Part shown: one piece after another, positions 22,897 through 32,150 of the stretch
How the letters are laid out: each line of letters opens with the position of its first letter
Position numbering within the stretch: position 1 is the first letter of the stretch
NCBI RefSeq assembly: GCF_030580865.1
Contig: NZ_JAUQSY010000013.1
Coordinates: forward strand, 1 to 64,000
Length of the DNA stretch: 64,000 nt
Reading direction: 5' to 3'
DNA from: Hymenobacter aranciens
Lineage (GTDB): Bacteria; Bacteroidota; Bacteroidia; Cytophagales; Hymenobacteraceae
Position numbers and translations under genes: made by a program
Notes under the pieces: model-generated
Seen by the model: the letters and a program-made list of their open reading frames with translations, nothing else
The model's database searches: none
Told to the model about the DNA's origin: nothing

Positions 22897-25370
22897 AAGG
22901 CAGCGTCAAACAGTCAATTGTCACCCGGGTGCGACTGGCTTTTCTGGGAGTGGCCTTGTTTTCCTGCGCCATTTTCTGGAAAGCTACCCGCATTCAGTTT
23001 CAGGAGGGCGCCAAGTGGCGGGCCCTGGAGCAGGAACGGCGTATCACCTCGCAACCGGTACCGGCTACGCGGGGCAATATCTACTCCGACAACGAGAGCA
23101 TCATGGCCACCTCGCTGCCCTTCTACCGGGTGGCTTGGGACCCGGGCGTGGTGGAAGCCGACAAGTTTCGGGCGGGCATCGACTCGCTGGCCTGGCACCT
23201 GTCAAACTTCTTTGGCGACCGGACGATGCAGGAGTATAAGCGCCGACTTACCAACGCCTACCGGGCCAAAGACCCGGTGGTGCGCTACATCCGCCTGAAC
23301 TCGCGGCAGATTAACTTCCAGGAAAAGAAGATGCTGGCTAAATGGCCCATCTTCCGCGAGAAGCGTAACCGGGGCGGGGCCATTTTCGAGAAGGTGGACA
23401 AGCGGTTCCGGCCCTTTGGCGGGCTGGCGCAGCGCACCGTGGGCTTCATCAACGAAGACAAGAACGGCGCGGGCCTGGAGTACACCTTCCAAAAGGATTT
23501 GGCCGGCAAGGCGGGTGAGGCACTGTTTGAGCGCGTGCCGGGCGGCATGAAACCGGTGTACGACGGCACCGAGGTGAAGCCCCTGCCGGGCTACGACGTG
23601 AAAACGACGCTCGACATCAACCTGCAGGACGTGGCCGAGAATGCCCTGTACAAGTCATTGGTAAACAACAACGCTGAATACGGTTGCGTGATTCTGATGG
23701 AGGTAGCCACCGGCGAAATCAAGGCCGTGGCCAACCTGGGCAAGGCCGACGACGACACCTACAAGGAGGATTACAACTACGCCTTTGCCGACCAGGGCCG
23801 CACCGAGCCAGGCTCGACCTTCAAACTGGCCTCGATGATGGCGCTGTTTGAGGCCCGGCCCAACATCACGCTCGATGACGTGGTGGAAACCGGCAACGGC
23901 CGGATGCTGGTGGGCGGGGCCGTGAAGTCGGACTCGCACGGCTACGGGCGCATCACGGTGCAGCAGGTGTTCGAGAAGTCGTCGAATATCGGCGTGGCGC
24001 GGCTGATTCAGGAGAATTTTTCGGGCAACCCCAACGAATACACCAACTACCTGAAAAAATTTGGACTCGACAAGCCGCTGGGTTTCCAGATGACGGGCGA
24101 GGCCAAGCCCTACGTGAAAGACCCGCAGGACAAGAGCTGGAGCCGCACCTCGCTGTCGACAATGAGCATCGGCTACGAGCTGAAGCTGGCGCCGCTGCAA
24201 ACGCTGGCCTTTTACAACGCCGTGGCAAATGGCGGGGTGAAAATCCAGCCCATCATCGTGAAGGAAATCAAGCAGGCCGACCAGGTTATTCAACGCAACG
24301 AGGCCAAGGTGCTGAACCCCAAAATCTGCTCGGAGGAAACGCTGCGCAAGGTGAAATCGATGATGGAAGGCGTGGTGATGGTGGGCACCGCCCGCAGCAT
24401 CCGGCCGAAGGATTACACCATTGCGGGCAAAACCGGCACGGCCTGGAAATTCAAGAACGGGCAATACACTAAGACGTATTCCACCAGTTTCTGCGGCTAT
24501 TTCCCGGCCGATAAGCCGAAGTATTCGTGCATCGTGGTGGTCGATTCGCCCAGCAAGGGCCGCATCTACGGGGCCGACGTGGCCGCGCCGGTGTTCCGCG
24601 AGGTAGCCGACAAGTGCATGGCCCGCGACCTGCTGAGCCAGCGCCCGCTGCTGGCCAAAGCCCGCCTCAACAAAAGCCACGTGCCGCTGGTGCGCGCCGG
24701 CATGCACGAGGAAATCGCGCTGGTGTGCGACAAGCTGGGCTTGTCGGGCAAAACCCTGGCTACCGGCGGCGAGGAATGGGTGCGCGGCGCTTCCGATACC
24801 GCTTTTCACGCCCGCACGGTGTCGCTGGTAGTGAACCCGGTGCGCGCCGGCCGGGTGCCCAACGTGCGCGGGCTGACGCTGCGCGATGCCCTGTTTCTGC
24901 TCGAAAACCGGGGGCTGAAGGTGCGCGCCATTGGTACGGGCCGGGTGCGTCAGCAGTCGCTGGCCGTGAATTCGCCTATTAATAAAGGTGAGGTCATTGG
25001 GCTGGTGCTGGCCGAGAGTGGTCCGCGCCTGGAAGCGCCCAAGGCCCTGCCGGAGCCGGAGCATACCGACCTGGAAGAGAATAAGCTGCTGGTGCCGATG
25101 GATGGCGAAGCCTTGCGGCGCTCGGCGACGAAAGCGGCGGCTGGCGGGGCGAAAGCTAGTTCGGCCACTAAGCCAGCAGCCTCGGCCGGCAAGCCTGATT
25201 CCAAAGCTAAAACGACGGCAAAGGCGAAATCGACGGAGAAGGCGAGTGCCGAAAAGCCTTCGGATAAAGCCAAAACGGACAAGCCGAAAACGGATAAAAA
25301 GAAAGCTAAAAAGCCCGCCGAGTCGGACAAGACTCCGGCGACGGAGAAGCCCCCGGTTCGCCGGGCTTAG
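22893..25370 (+). CDS. ftsI: Division transpeptidase FtsI (PBP3) with PASTA domain and basic tail
   Basis: 825 residues. An N-terminal membrane helix (about 14-30) and dimerisation domain (ATRGNIYSDNESIMA) precede a transpeptidase domain with all active-site motifs: S308TFK311, S363SN365 and K513TG515. One PASTA domain spans about 652-708. The last 80 residues are low-complexity Lys/Ala/Ser/Pro. FtsI cross-links septal peptidoglycan in the periplasm, with FtsW making the glycan. PASTA domains on the dcw transpeptidase are common in Bacteroidota. The basic tail is not part of the core fold and parallels the tail of the FtsL-like protein, whose gene overlaps this start. Confidence 0.93.
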   Translation: MKGSVKQSIVTRVRLAFLGVALFSCAIFWKATRIQFQEGAKWRALEQERRITSQPVPATRGNIYSDNESIMATSLPFYRVAWDPGVVEADKFRAGIDSLAWHLSNFFGDRTMQEYKRRLTNAYRAKDPVVRYIRLNSRQINFQEKKMLAKWPIFREKRNRGGAIFEKVDKRFRPFGGLAQRTVGFINEDKNGAGLEYTFQKDLAGKAGEALFERVPGGMKPVYDGTEVKPLPGYDVKTTLDINLQDVAENALYKSLVNNNAEYGCVILMEVATGEIKAVANLGKADDDTYKEDYNYAFADQGRTEPGSTFKLASMMALFEARPNITLDDVVETGNGRMLVGGAVKSDSHGYGRITVQQVFEKSSNIGVARLIQENFSGNPNEYTNYLKKFGLDKPLGFQMTGEAKPYVKDPQDKSWSRTSLSTMSIGYELKLAPLQTLAFYNAVANGGVKIQPIIVKEIKQADQVIQRNEAKVLNPKICSEETLRKVKSMMEGVVMVGTARSIRPKDYTIAGKTGTAWKFKNGQYTKTYSTSFCGYFPADKPKYSCIVVVDSPSKGRIYGADVAAPVFREVADKCMARDLLSQRPLLAKARLNKSHVPLVRAGMHEEIALVCDKLGLSGKTLATGGEEWVRGASDTAFHARTVSLVVNPVRAGRVPNVRGLTLRDALFLLENRGLKVRAIGTGRVRQQSLAVNSPINKGEVIGLVLAESGPRLEAPKALPEPEHTDLEENKLLVPMDGEALRRSATKAAAGGAKASSATKPAASAGKPDSKAKTTAKAKSTEKASAEKPSDKAKTDKPKTDKKKAKKPAESDKTPATEKPPVRRA

Positions 25371-25393
25371 TTTGCAAAAGATTAGCCTAAAAT

Positions 25394-25500
25394 AGAACGT
25401 CATGCTGACGAAGGAAGCATCCTGTCACGTCAGCATAATCACGTAATCAAGTGTGACGTGCTTACCTGATAAGATGCTTCCTTCGTCAGCATGACGTTCT
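25394..25500. repeat. GCTGACGAAGGAAGCAT-family palindrome, copy 1
   Basis: The arms 25394-25421 and 25473-25500 are perfectly complementary over 28 bases, around a 51-base loop. It fills the ftsI-murE gap. Related copies are at 32052-32142 and 41792-41940. Confidence 0.9.
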
Positions 25501-25513
25501 GGTAGAATAAAAT

Positions 25514-26989
25514 ATGATTTCCCTGCCTCTCTTTTCCTTACTTACCGACGTGGACGTGCTCACCCAGCACGGGCCGACCGACGTGGCCATCACCGGCCTC
25601 ACGCTCGACTCGCGCGAGGCGGCGCCGGGCCTGGCCTTCTGCGCCCTGCGCGGCACGGCTACCGATGGGCACAAGTTCATCGCCAAAGCCGTGGAGCAGG
25701 GCGCGGCGGCCATCATCTGCGAAGAGCTGCCGGCCGAGCTGAACCCGGCCACGGCCTACGTGCAGGTGGCCGACAGTGCCGCCGCGCTGGCCCACATGGC
25801 AGCGGCCTTCCACGGCCATCCCTCGCGCCAGCTCACGCTCATCGGCGTGACCGGCACCAACGGCAAAACCACCTGCGCCACGCTGCTGCACAAGCTGCTG
25901 CGCGAGCTAGGCTACCACGCCGGCCTGCTCAGCACGGTGCAGAATCAGATTGACGAAGAGATAATTCCGAGCACGCACACCACGCCCGACGCCATCCGGC
26001 TGAATGCGCTGCTGGCCCGCATGGTGGCCGCCGGCTGCACCCACGCCTGCATGGAGGTGAGCAGCCACGCCGTGGCCCAGCACCGCATCACCGGGCTGCG
26101 CTTCGCGGGCGGCATCTTCACCAATCTCACCCACGACCACCTCGACTACCACGGCACCTTCGACAACTACCTGAAGGCCAAAAAAGGCTTCTTCGACGCG
26201 CTGCCCAAAACCGCCTTCGCCCTCACCAACGCCGACGACAAGCGCGGCCCGGTGATGCTGCAAAACACCGCCGCCCGCCGCGAAACCTACTCGCTGCGCG
26301 GGGCCGCCACCTTCCGCGCCCGCCTCATCGACAACGAAGTGCACGGCCTGCACCTCGACATCGATGGCCACGAGGTGCAGTTTCGCCTCATCGGCATCTT
26401 CAACGCCTACAATCTGTTGGCCGTGTACGGCGCAGCCGTGCTGCTGGGCGAGGAGCCGCTGGAAGTTCTCACTATCCTCTCGGGCCTCAACACCGCGCCC
26501 GGCCGCTTCGAGCCCGTGGTGGCCCCCGGTGCCGTACATCTCACCGGCATCGTAGACTACGCCCACACGCCCGACGCGCTGGAAAACGTGCTCCAGACCA
26601 TCCACGACATCCGCCGGCCCGAGCAACAGCTCATCACCGTGGTAGGCTGCGGCGGCAACCGCGACGCCGCCAAGCGGCCCGTGATGGCCAACCTGGCCGC
26701 CCGCATGTCCGACGCCGTCATCCTGACGTCCGACAATCCGCGCTTCGAAGACCCACTGGAAATTCTGGCCCAAATGCAGGCCGGCGTGAGCGCTGCCGAT
26801 AAGGGTAAGGTGCAGACTGTGACCGAGCGCCGCGCCGCCATCCGGGCCGCCGTAGCAATGGCCGAGCCCGATGCTATTATCCTGGTGGCAGGCAAGGGCC
26901 ACGAAACCTACCAGGAAATTCAGGGCGTGAAAACTCCTTTCGACGACCGGCGCGTGCTGGCCGAAATTTTTGCTGAACCAGGCAAATAA
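25514..26989 (+). CDS. murE: UDP-MurNAc-tripeptide synthetase MurE (meso-diaminopimelate type)
   Basis: 491 residues. The ATP-binding loop GVTGTNGKTT is at 111-120, the lysine that is carbamylated in Mur ligases lies near 222-224 (YLKAKKGFF), and DNPR at 407-410 is the signature for meso-diaminopimelate, so the cell wall is predicted to be of the DAP type. The enzyme adds the third residue to the peptidoglycan stem peptide in the cytoplasm. It is the first of the ligases here and sits 13 bases after a palindromic repeat. No murF follows; it must be elsewhere. Confidence 0.96.
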   Translation: MISLPLFSLLTDVDVLTQHGPTDVAITGLTLDSREAAPGLAFCALRGTATDGHKFIAKAVEQGAAAIICEELPAELNPATAYVQVADSAAALAHMAAAFHGHPSRQLTLIGVTGTNGKTTCATLLHKLLRELGYHAGLLSTVQNQIDEEIIPSTHTTPDAIRLNALLARMVAAGCTHACMEVSSHAVAQHRITGLRFAGGIFTNLTHDHLDYHGTFDNYLKAKKGFFDALPKTAFALTNADDKRGPVMLQNTAARRETYSLRGAATFRARLIDNEVHGLHLDIDGHEVQFRLIGIFNAYNLLAVYGAAVLLGEEPLEVLTILSGLNTAPGRFEPVVAPGAVHLTGIVDYAHTPDALENVLQTIHDIRRPEQQLITVVGCGGNRDAAKRPVMANLAARMSDAVILTSDNPRFEDPLEILAQMQAGVSAADKGKVQTVTERRAAIRAAVAMAEPDAIILVAGKGHETYQEIQGVKTPFDDRRVLAEIFAEPGK

Positions 26990-27000
26990 GAACCTATCGA

Positions 27001-28221
27001 ATGCTTTATTACCTCTTCCGTTACCTCCACGAACACTTTCATATCCCGGGCCTGGGCGTGTTTCAGTACACGACCTTTCGGGCGGCGCTGGCCATCGTGG
27101 TGTCGCTGCTCATCGCCCAGACGTTTGGGCACCGGCTCATCCGCATCCTGCAACGCAAGCAGGTAGGGGAGGACATCCGCGACCTCGGCCTGCAAGGGCA
27201 GCTTGATAAAAAAGGTACGCCCACGATGGGCGGGCTCATTATTCTGCTGGCCATTCTGGTGCCAGTGCTGCTGTTTGCCCGCCTGCGTAATATATACATC
27301 ATTCTCATGATTTTGAGCACGGTGTGGCTGGGGCTGATTGGCTTCCTGGACGATTACATCAAGGTGTTCCGCAAGAACAAGGAAGGCCTGAGCGGGCGCT
27401 TCAAAATTCTGGGGCAGGTGGGCTTGGGCATCACGGTGGGCTGGGTACTGTTTTTTAGCAACGAAATCACCATCCGTCAATACCTGCTGCCCGATAATAC
27501 CTGGTCGGAGATTGACGCCAGCAAAATATACCGCGATGTGCATCTGATGATTACGACAGTGCCGTTCATGAAAAACAACGAGTTGAACTACGGCGACCTC
27601 TTCGCCACGGCCGGCGACATGTTCAACGGCCTCTACAGCGTGCTCTACATTCCCATCGTCATTTTCCTCATCACAGCCATCTCCAATGGCGCCAACCTCA
27701 CCGACGGCCTCGATGGGCTGGCGGCGGGCACCTCGGCCATTATCGGCGTCACGCTGGCCATTTTCGCCTTCGTGAGTGGCAATGCCTTGCTGGCTGATTA
27801 TCTGGATGTCATGTTCATTCCCGACTCCGGCGAGCTGGTCATTTTCTGTACTGCGTTCGTAGGAGCCTGCATCGGGTTTCTGTGGTATAATTCCTTCCCG
27901 GCGCAGGTTTTCATGGGCGACACGGGCTCGCTGGCGTTGGGCGGCATTATCACGGTGCTGGCCCTCATCGTGCGCAAGGAACTGCTGATTCCGATTCTGT
28001 GCGGCGTGTTCATTATTGAAAACCTGTCGGTTGTGGTGCAGGTGACTTGGTTTAAGTACACCAAGCGCAAGTACGGCGAAGGGCGGCGCCTGCTGCGGAT
28101 GTCGCCGCTGCACCACCACTACCAGAAGCTGGGCTACCACGAATCCAAAATCGTGTCGCGGTTTTGGATTGTAGGGATTATGCTGGCGGTTATTACTTTG
28201 GTTACCTTGAAGCTGCGTTAA
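27001..28221 (+). CDS. mraY: Phospho-MurNAc-pentapeptide translocase MraY
   Basis: 406 residues with about ten membrane helices. Conserved sites are KKGTPTMGG near residue 70, FLDDYIKVF near 117 (the DD motif), NLTDGLDGLAAG near 235, FMGDTGSLALGG near 305 and the HHHYQKLG motif near the end. The enzyme makes lipid I on the inner face of the membrane. The roughly 45 extra residues over the E. coli protein lie in a loop around 160-200 (DNTWSEIDASKIYRD), typical of Bacteroidota. It follows murE by 11 bases. Confidence 0.96.
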   Translation: MLYYLFRYLHEHFHIPGLGVFQYTTFRAALAIVVSLLIAQTFGHRLIRILQRKQVGEDIRDLGLQGQLDKKGTPTMGGLIILLAILVPVLLFARLRNIYIILMILSTVWLGLIGFLDDYIKVFRKNKEGLSGRFKILGQVGLGITVGWVLFFSNEITIRQYLLPDNTWSEIDASKIYRDVHLMITTVPFMKNNELNYGDLFATAGDMFNGLYSVLYIPIVIFLITAISNGANLTDGLDGLAAGTSAIIGVTLAIFAFVSGNALLADYLDVMFIPDSGELVIFCTAFVGACIGFLWYNSFPAQVFMGDTGSLALGGIITVLALIVRKELLIPILCGVFIIENLSVVVQVTWFKYTKRKYGEGRRLLRMSPLHHHYQKLGYHESKIVSRFWIVGIMLAVITLVTLKLR

Positions 28222-28229
28222 ATTTATTC

Positions 28230-28311
28230 ACCGCAGAAGACGCAGAGGTTTTCGCAGAAGGGCCGCTGAGCTCTGCGCTTCTTCTGCGAAAACCTCTGCG
28301 TCCTCTGCGGT
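28230..28311. repeat. CCGCAGAGGACGCAGAGG-type palindrome
   Basis: The arm 28230-28260 (ACCGCAGAAGACGCAGAGGT at its start) pairs with 28281-28311 with one mismatch over 31 bases. It fills the mraY-murD gap. Sequences of this type are widespread in bacterial intergenic DNA, from general knowledge. Confidence 0.85.
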
Positions 28312-28322
28312 TACGGAATACT

Positions 28323-29684
28323 ATGAACATTGTCATCTTAGGAGCAGCCGAAAGCGGCGTCGGAGCCGCGCTACTGGCACAAGCCAAAGGCCACGCCGTG
28401 TTCGTGTCCGACCGTGGCCCCATCCAGGACGCTTATAAGGAAAAGCTCACCCGCGCCGGCATCGAATTCGAAGAAAATCAGCACACGGCGGATAAAATCC
28501 TGCAAGCCGACGAGGTCGTCAAAAGCCCTGGCATCCCCGAAAAAGCGCCCATCATCCAGCAGCTGTGGGCACAAGGCACGCCAATTATATCCGAAATCGA
28601 GTTTGCCGGGCGTTACACGAAGGCTAAAAGCATCTGCATCACCGGCACCAACGGCAAGACGACCACCACGCTGCTCACTTACCACCTGCTGAAAAGCGCC
28701 GGCCTCAACGTGGGCCTGGCCGGCAACGTGGGCTACTCGCTGGCCGAGCAGGTAATCGAAGATAAGTTCGACTACTACGTGCTGGAGTTGAGTTCCTTCC
28801 AGCTCGATGACACCCACGACTTCCAGCCCTGGATAGCCGTGCTGCTCAACATCACCCCTGACCATCTCGACCGCTACGACTACTCGCTGGCGAAATACGC
28901 CGAAGCCAAGCTGCGCATCGCCCGCAACCTCGACAGCGACGGCCACTTCATCTACAACGCCGACGATGCCGTGACCGGCCGCTACTTCCAGTCGGCCTTC
29001 CTGGAAACCAACCAGCTGCCCTTCAGCCTGCATCGGCACGCCGACAGCTTCCGGGCTGCCTACTTCACCACCGAAACCCGCCTCTGCACCACGCTCGCCC
29101 CCGACCTGGAGCAGGACAATTCAGTGGAAATCGACACCGCACAATCACCGCTTATCGGCCAGCACAACAAGCAGAATACCCTGGCCGCCGTGCTCGCCGC
29201 CCGCCTTGCCGGCCTCAGCGCCCGGCAGATTGAAGCCGGCCTCGCCACTTTCCAAAACGCTGACCACCGCCTGCGGCTGGTGGCCGAAATCAACGGCGTC
29301 AAGTTCATCAACGATAGCAAGGCCACCAACGTGGAAGCCGCTTGGTTTGCCCTCGACGGCATCCGTCAGCCCATCGTCTGGATTGCCGGCGGCGCTGATA
29401 AAGGCAACGACTACAGCAGCTTGCTGCACCTGGCCGAGACGCGGGTGAAAGCCTTAGTGTGCCTGGGCGTCGACAACGAAAAGCTCAAAACTACCTTCAG
29501 CCCGCTCGTGCCTCAACTGGAAGAAACCCGTAGCATGGCCGCCGCCGTGCAGCGCGCCGCCGCCCTCGCCGCCCCCGGCGACGTGGTGCTGCTCTCGCCC
29601 TGCTGCGCCAGCTTCGACCTGTTCAAAAACTACGAAGACCGCGGCCGCCAATTTGCTGCCGAAGTCCAAGCATTACAACAGTAA
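28323..29684 (+). CDS. murD: UDP-MurNAc-L-alanine:D-glutamate ligase MurD
   Basis: 453 residues from ATG 28323 (MNIVILGAAESGVGAALLA). It has an N-terminal Rossmann-like domain, the ATP-binding loop ITGTNGKTTTT near residue 105, the central NITPDHLDRY block, and HRLRLVAEINGVKFINDSKATN near residue 315. It adds D-glutamate to UDP-MurNAc-Ala. Longer upstream reading translates the palindrome at 28230-28311 and is rejected. Confidence 0.96.
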   Translation: MNIVILGAAESGVGAALLAQAKGHAVFVSDRGPIQDAYKEKLTRAGIEFEENQHTADKILQADEVVKSPGIPEKAPIIQQLWAQGTPIISEIEFAGRYTKAKSICITGTNGKTTTTLLTYHLLKSAGLNVGLAGNVGYSLAEQVIEDKFDYYVLELSSFQLDDTHDFQPWIAVLLNITPDHLDRYDYSLAKYAEAKLRIARNLDSDGHFIYNADDAVTGRYFQSAFLETNQLPFSLHRHADSFRAAYFTTETRLCTTLAPDLEQDNSVEIDTAQSPLIGQHNKQNTLAAVLAARLAGLSARQIEAGLATFQNADHRLRLVAEINGVKFINDSKATNVEAAWFALDGIRQPIVWIAGGADKGNDYSSLLHLAETRVKALVCLGVDNEKLKTTFSPLVPQLEETRSMAAAVQRAAALAAPGDVVLLSPCCASFDLFKNYEDRGRQFAAEVQALQQ

Positions 29685-29751
29685 TTCCCGTCTCAAAAAA
29701 GCCAGCCCGCGTAGCGGTTGCATCTGTTAAATCTGTTTAAATCTGCGGTCT
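29685..29751. repeat. Short AATCTGTT/TTAAATCTG repeat stretch
   Basis: The murD-ftsW gap contains CATCTGTTAAATCTGTTTAA, with two near-copies of the ATCTGTTTAA unit, just before the ftsW start. It looks like a fragment of another dispersed repeat. No gene or hairpin of note. Confidence 0.4.
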
Positions 29752-30933
29752 ATGGAAAATGTAAAAATCTGGCTGCAACGCAACCTCAAAGGTGACCCCA
29801 TCCTGTGGGCCATTGTGCTGCTGTTCTCATTTATCAGCATTGCGGTGGTGTATTCGGCCACGGGCACGCTAGCTTACAAGAAGATGAACGGCAATACGGA
29901 AGCGCTGCTGTTCAAGCACTCCGGGCTGATTTTCATGGGTTTGGTATGTATGTGGCTGGCCCACCGAATCGACTACCGGCAGTATTCACGGCTGTCGCTG
30001 TACGCCCTGCTGTTGTCGGTGCCGATGCTGTTATTCACTTTCTTCATGGGCGGCGACATTAACGGGGCCTCCCGCTGGATGACAATTCCCGTTATCAATC
30101 AGACCTTTCAACCCTCCGACCTGGCCAAGCTGGCCTTGATTTCGCACTTGGCCAGCATGCTCAGCCGCCGCCAGCAGTACCTGAACGATTTCAAGTCGAC
30201 CCTGCTACCGGTAATGATTTGGGTGGGTGTTATTTGCGGATTAATTATTCTAAGTAACGCCTCCACGGCGCTGCTGCTGTTCGCCACCTGTATGCTGCTG
30301 ATGTTCATTGGTCGGGTGCCGCTACGGCATATGCTGCTGATGGTGGGCATTTTCGTGGTGCTGGGTGGTGGGGCACTGGCCGCCGGGCAGCGCATGGGCA
30401 CCTTCGTTTCTCGCATTACCAATTTCACTGACAAAACCAAGAAAACACCCTTTCAGCTGGAACACAGCTACATCGCCATTGCCACCGGCGGCGTGGCCGG
30501 CAAAGGCCCCGGCAAGAGCACCGAGCGCAACATTCTGCCTCACCCGTATTCCGACTTTATCTACGCCATTATCATTGAGGAATACGGTCTTATCGGCGGC
30601 CTCACGGTGCTGCTACTGTACCTAGCCTTTCTCTATCGCGGCCTGAAAACGGTGATGAACAGCCACGGGGCATTCGGCGGTTTGCTGTCGGCGGGGCTGA
30701 GTTTCAGCCTGGTCCTGCAGGCTTTGGTGAATATGGGCGTGTCCGTCGGGCTCGGGCCCATCACCGGTTTGCCGCTGCCGTTGCTGAGCATGGGCGGCAC
30801 TTCACTCATTTTCACCGGTATCAGCATCGGTATTATCCTGGCCGTGAGTCGGGGCGAGCGGGAAGTGCGCCCCATGACGGGTGAGCCGGCCGATACGGCC
30901 CGCATCCCGAGCAAGCGCACGGCGTATGCTTAA
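29752..30933 (+). CDS. ftsW: Septal peptidoglycan glycosyltransferase FtsW (SEDS family)
   Basis: 393 residues with about ten membrane helices. SEDS landmarks are GASRWM near residue 105 followed by QPSDLAKLALI, SYIAIATGGVAGKGPGKS, IYAIIIEEYGLIGG and the C-terminal GLPLPLLSMGGTSL. FtsW polymerises lipid II into septal glycan together with FtsI. Placement between murD and murG in the dcw cluster supports FtsW over RodA. Confidence 0.95.
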   Translation: MENVKIWLQRNLKGDPILWAIVLLFSFISIAVVYSATGTLAYKKMNGNTEALLFKHSGLIFMGLVCMWLAHRIDYRQYSRLSLYALLLSVPMLLFTFFMGGDINGASRWMTIPVINQTFQPSDLAKLALISHLASMLSRRQQYLNDFKSTLLPVMIWVGVICGLIILSNASTALLLFATCMLLMFIGRVPLRHMLLMVGIFVVLGGGALAAGQRMGTFVSRITNFTDKTKKTPFQLEHSYIAIATGGVAGKGPGKSTERNILPHPYSDFIYAIIIEEYGLIGGLTVLLLYLAFLYRGLKTVMNSHGAFGGLLSAGLSFSLVLQALVNMGVSVGLGPITGLPLPLLSMGGTSLIFTGISIGIILAVSRGEREVRPMTGEPADTARIPSKRTAYA

Positions 30934-30944
30934 TAGCTGATTTT

Positions 30945-32048
30945 ATGCAACCCAAACCTCTACGTTTCATCATCTCTGGCGGCGGCACGGGCGGGCACAT
31001 CTTCCCGGCCGTGGCCATTGCCAACGAACTGCGCCGCCGCCTGCCCGACGCCGAAATCCTCTTCGTGGGGGCCAACGGCCGCATGGAAATGACCCGCGTG
31101 CCCGAGGCCGGCTACAAAATCGTGGGCCTCGACATCACCGGACTGCAACGTCGCCTGACGCCCAAAAACCTGCTCTTCCCGGTGCGGGTGTTTCGCTCGG
31201 TGCGCATGGCCGGCAAGCTCATCCAGGAATTCCGGCCCGATGCCGTGGTGGGTGTAGGCGGCTACGCCTCCGCCCCGGTGCTGCTGGCCGCCACTTCGCG
31301 CGCCATCCCTTCGCTCATTCAGGAACAAAATTCATACGCTGGCCTGGTAAACAAGTTGCTGGCAAAGCGCGTCAGCAAAATCTGCGTGGCCTACGATGGC
31401 ATGGAGAAGTTCTTCCCCAAGGCCAAGCTCGTGCTTACCGGCAACCCCGTGCGCACCGAAATTGCCCACGGCAACCGCGCCGAGGCCCTGGCCTTCTTCG
31501 GCCTGAACCCGGATAAGCCGGTGCTGCTCGTCATCGGGGGCAGCCTGGGCGCCCGCACTCTCAACCAGGCCACCGCCGCCGCTCTGCCGCGCCTGCGCGA
31601 AGCCGGCGTGCAGCTGCTCTGGCAAACCGGCAAGCTCTACTTCCCCGAAGCCCGGCAGCAAACCGCCGCCTACGCCGCCGATGGCCTCCACGCCCTCGAA
31701 TTCATCCAGCGCATGGACCTGGCCTACGCCGCCGCCGACGTAGTCGTGAGCCGCGCCGGCGCCCTCTCCGTGTCGGAGCTCTGCCTCACCGGCAAGGCCA
31801 GCATCCTGGTGCCCTCGCCCAACGTAGCCGAAGACCACCAAACCAAAAACGCCCTCGCCCTGGTCGGCAAAGGCGCCGCCGTGCTCATCACCGACGAACA
31901 CGCGCCCACCCGCCTCTACGACGAAACTCTGCGCCTGCTGGCCGACCCACAGCGTCAGCAGCAGCTCAGCCAGCGCGTGCGCGAGCTGGCCAAACCGGAT
32001 GCTACAACTACCATTGTGGACGAACTGTTGGGATTAATTAAAAATTAA
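30945..32048 (+). CDS. murG: Lipid II synthase MurG (GlcNAc transferase)
   Basis: 367 residues. The N-terminal GGGTGGHIFPA loop (from residue 12), VGVGGYASAPVL near 104, GGSLGARTLN near 194 and the donor-site block VSRAGALSVSEL near 270 identify MurG. It transfers GlcNAc to lipid I on the cytoplasmic membrane face. It follows ftsW by 11 bases. Confidence 0.96.
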   Translation: MQPKPLRFIISGGGTGGHIFPAVAIANELRRRLPDAEILFVGANGRMEMTRVPEAGYKIVGLDITGLQRRLTPKNLLFPVRVFRSVRMAGKLIQEFRPDAVVGVGGYASAPVLLAATSRAIPSLIQEQNSYAGLVNKLLAKRVSKICVAYDGMEKFFPKAKLVLTGNPVRTEIAHGNRAEALAFFGLNPDKPVLLVIGGSLGARTLNQATAAALPRLREAGVQLLWQTGKLYFPEARQQTAAYAADGLHALEFIQRMDLAYAAADVVVSRAGALSVSELCLTGKASILVPSPNVAEDHQTKNALALVGKGAAVLITDEHAPTRLYDETLRLLADPQRQQQLSQRVRELAKPDATTTIVDELLGLIKN

Positions 32049-32051
32049 ATT

Positions 32052-32142
32052 AGAACGTCATACTGACGAAGGAAGCATCTTATCAGGTTAGCACTGCCCG
32101 ACAGGTTCCGGCGTGATAAGATGCTTCCTTCGTCAGCATGAC
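32052..32142. repeat. GCTGACGAAGGAAGCAT-family palindrome, copy 2
   Basis: The arm 32052-32079 pairs with 32120-32142 and beyond, with one internal mismatch (ATACTG against CAGCAT). It fills the murG-murC gap, 8 bases before the murC start. Confidence 0.85.
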
Positions 32143-32150
32143 AGTTAGTT

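Noticed and set aside
23655..25403. 582-codon open frame opposite ftsI
   Set aside because: ftsI has every transpeptidase motif; the antisense reading has none.
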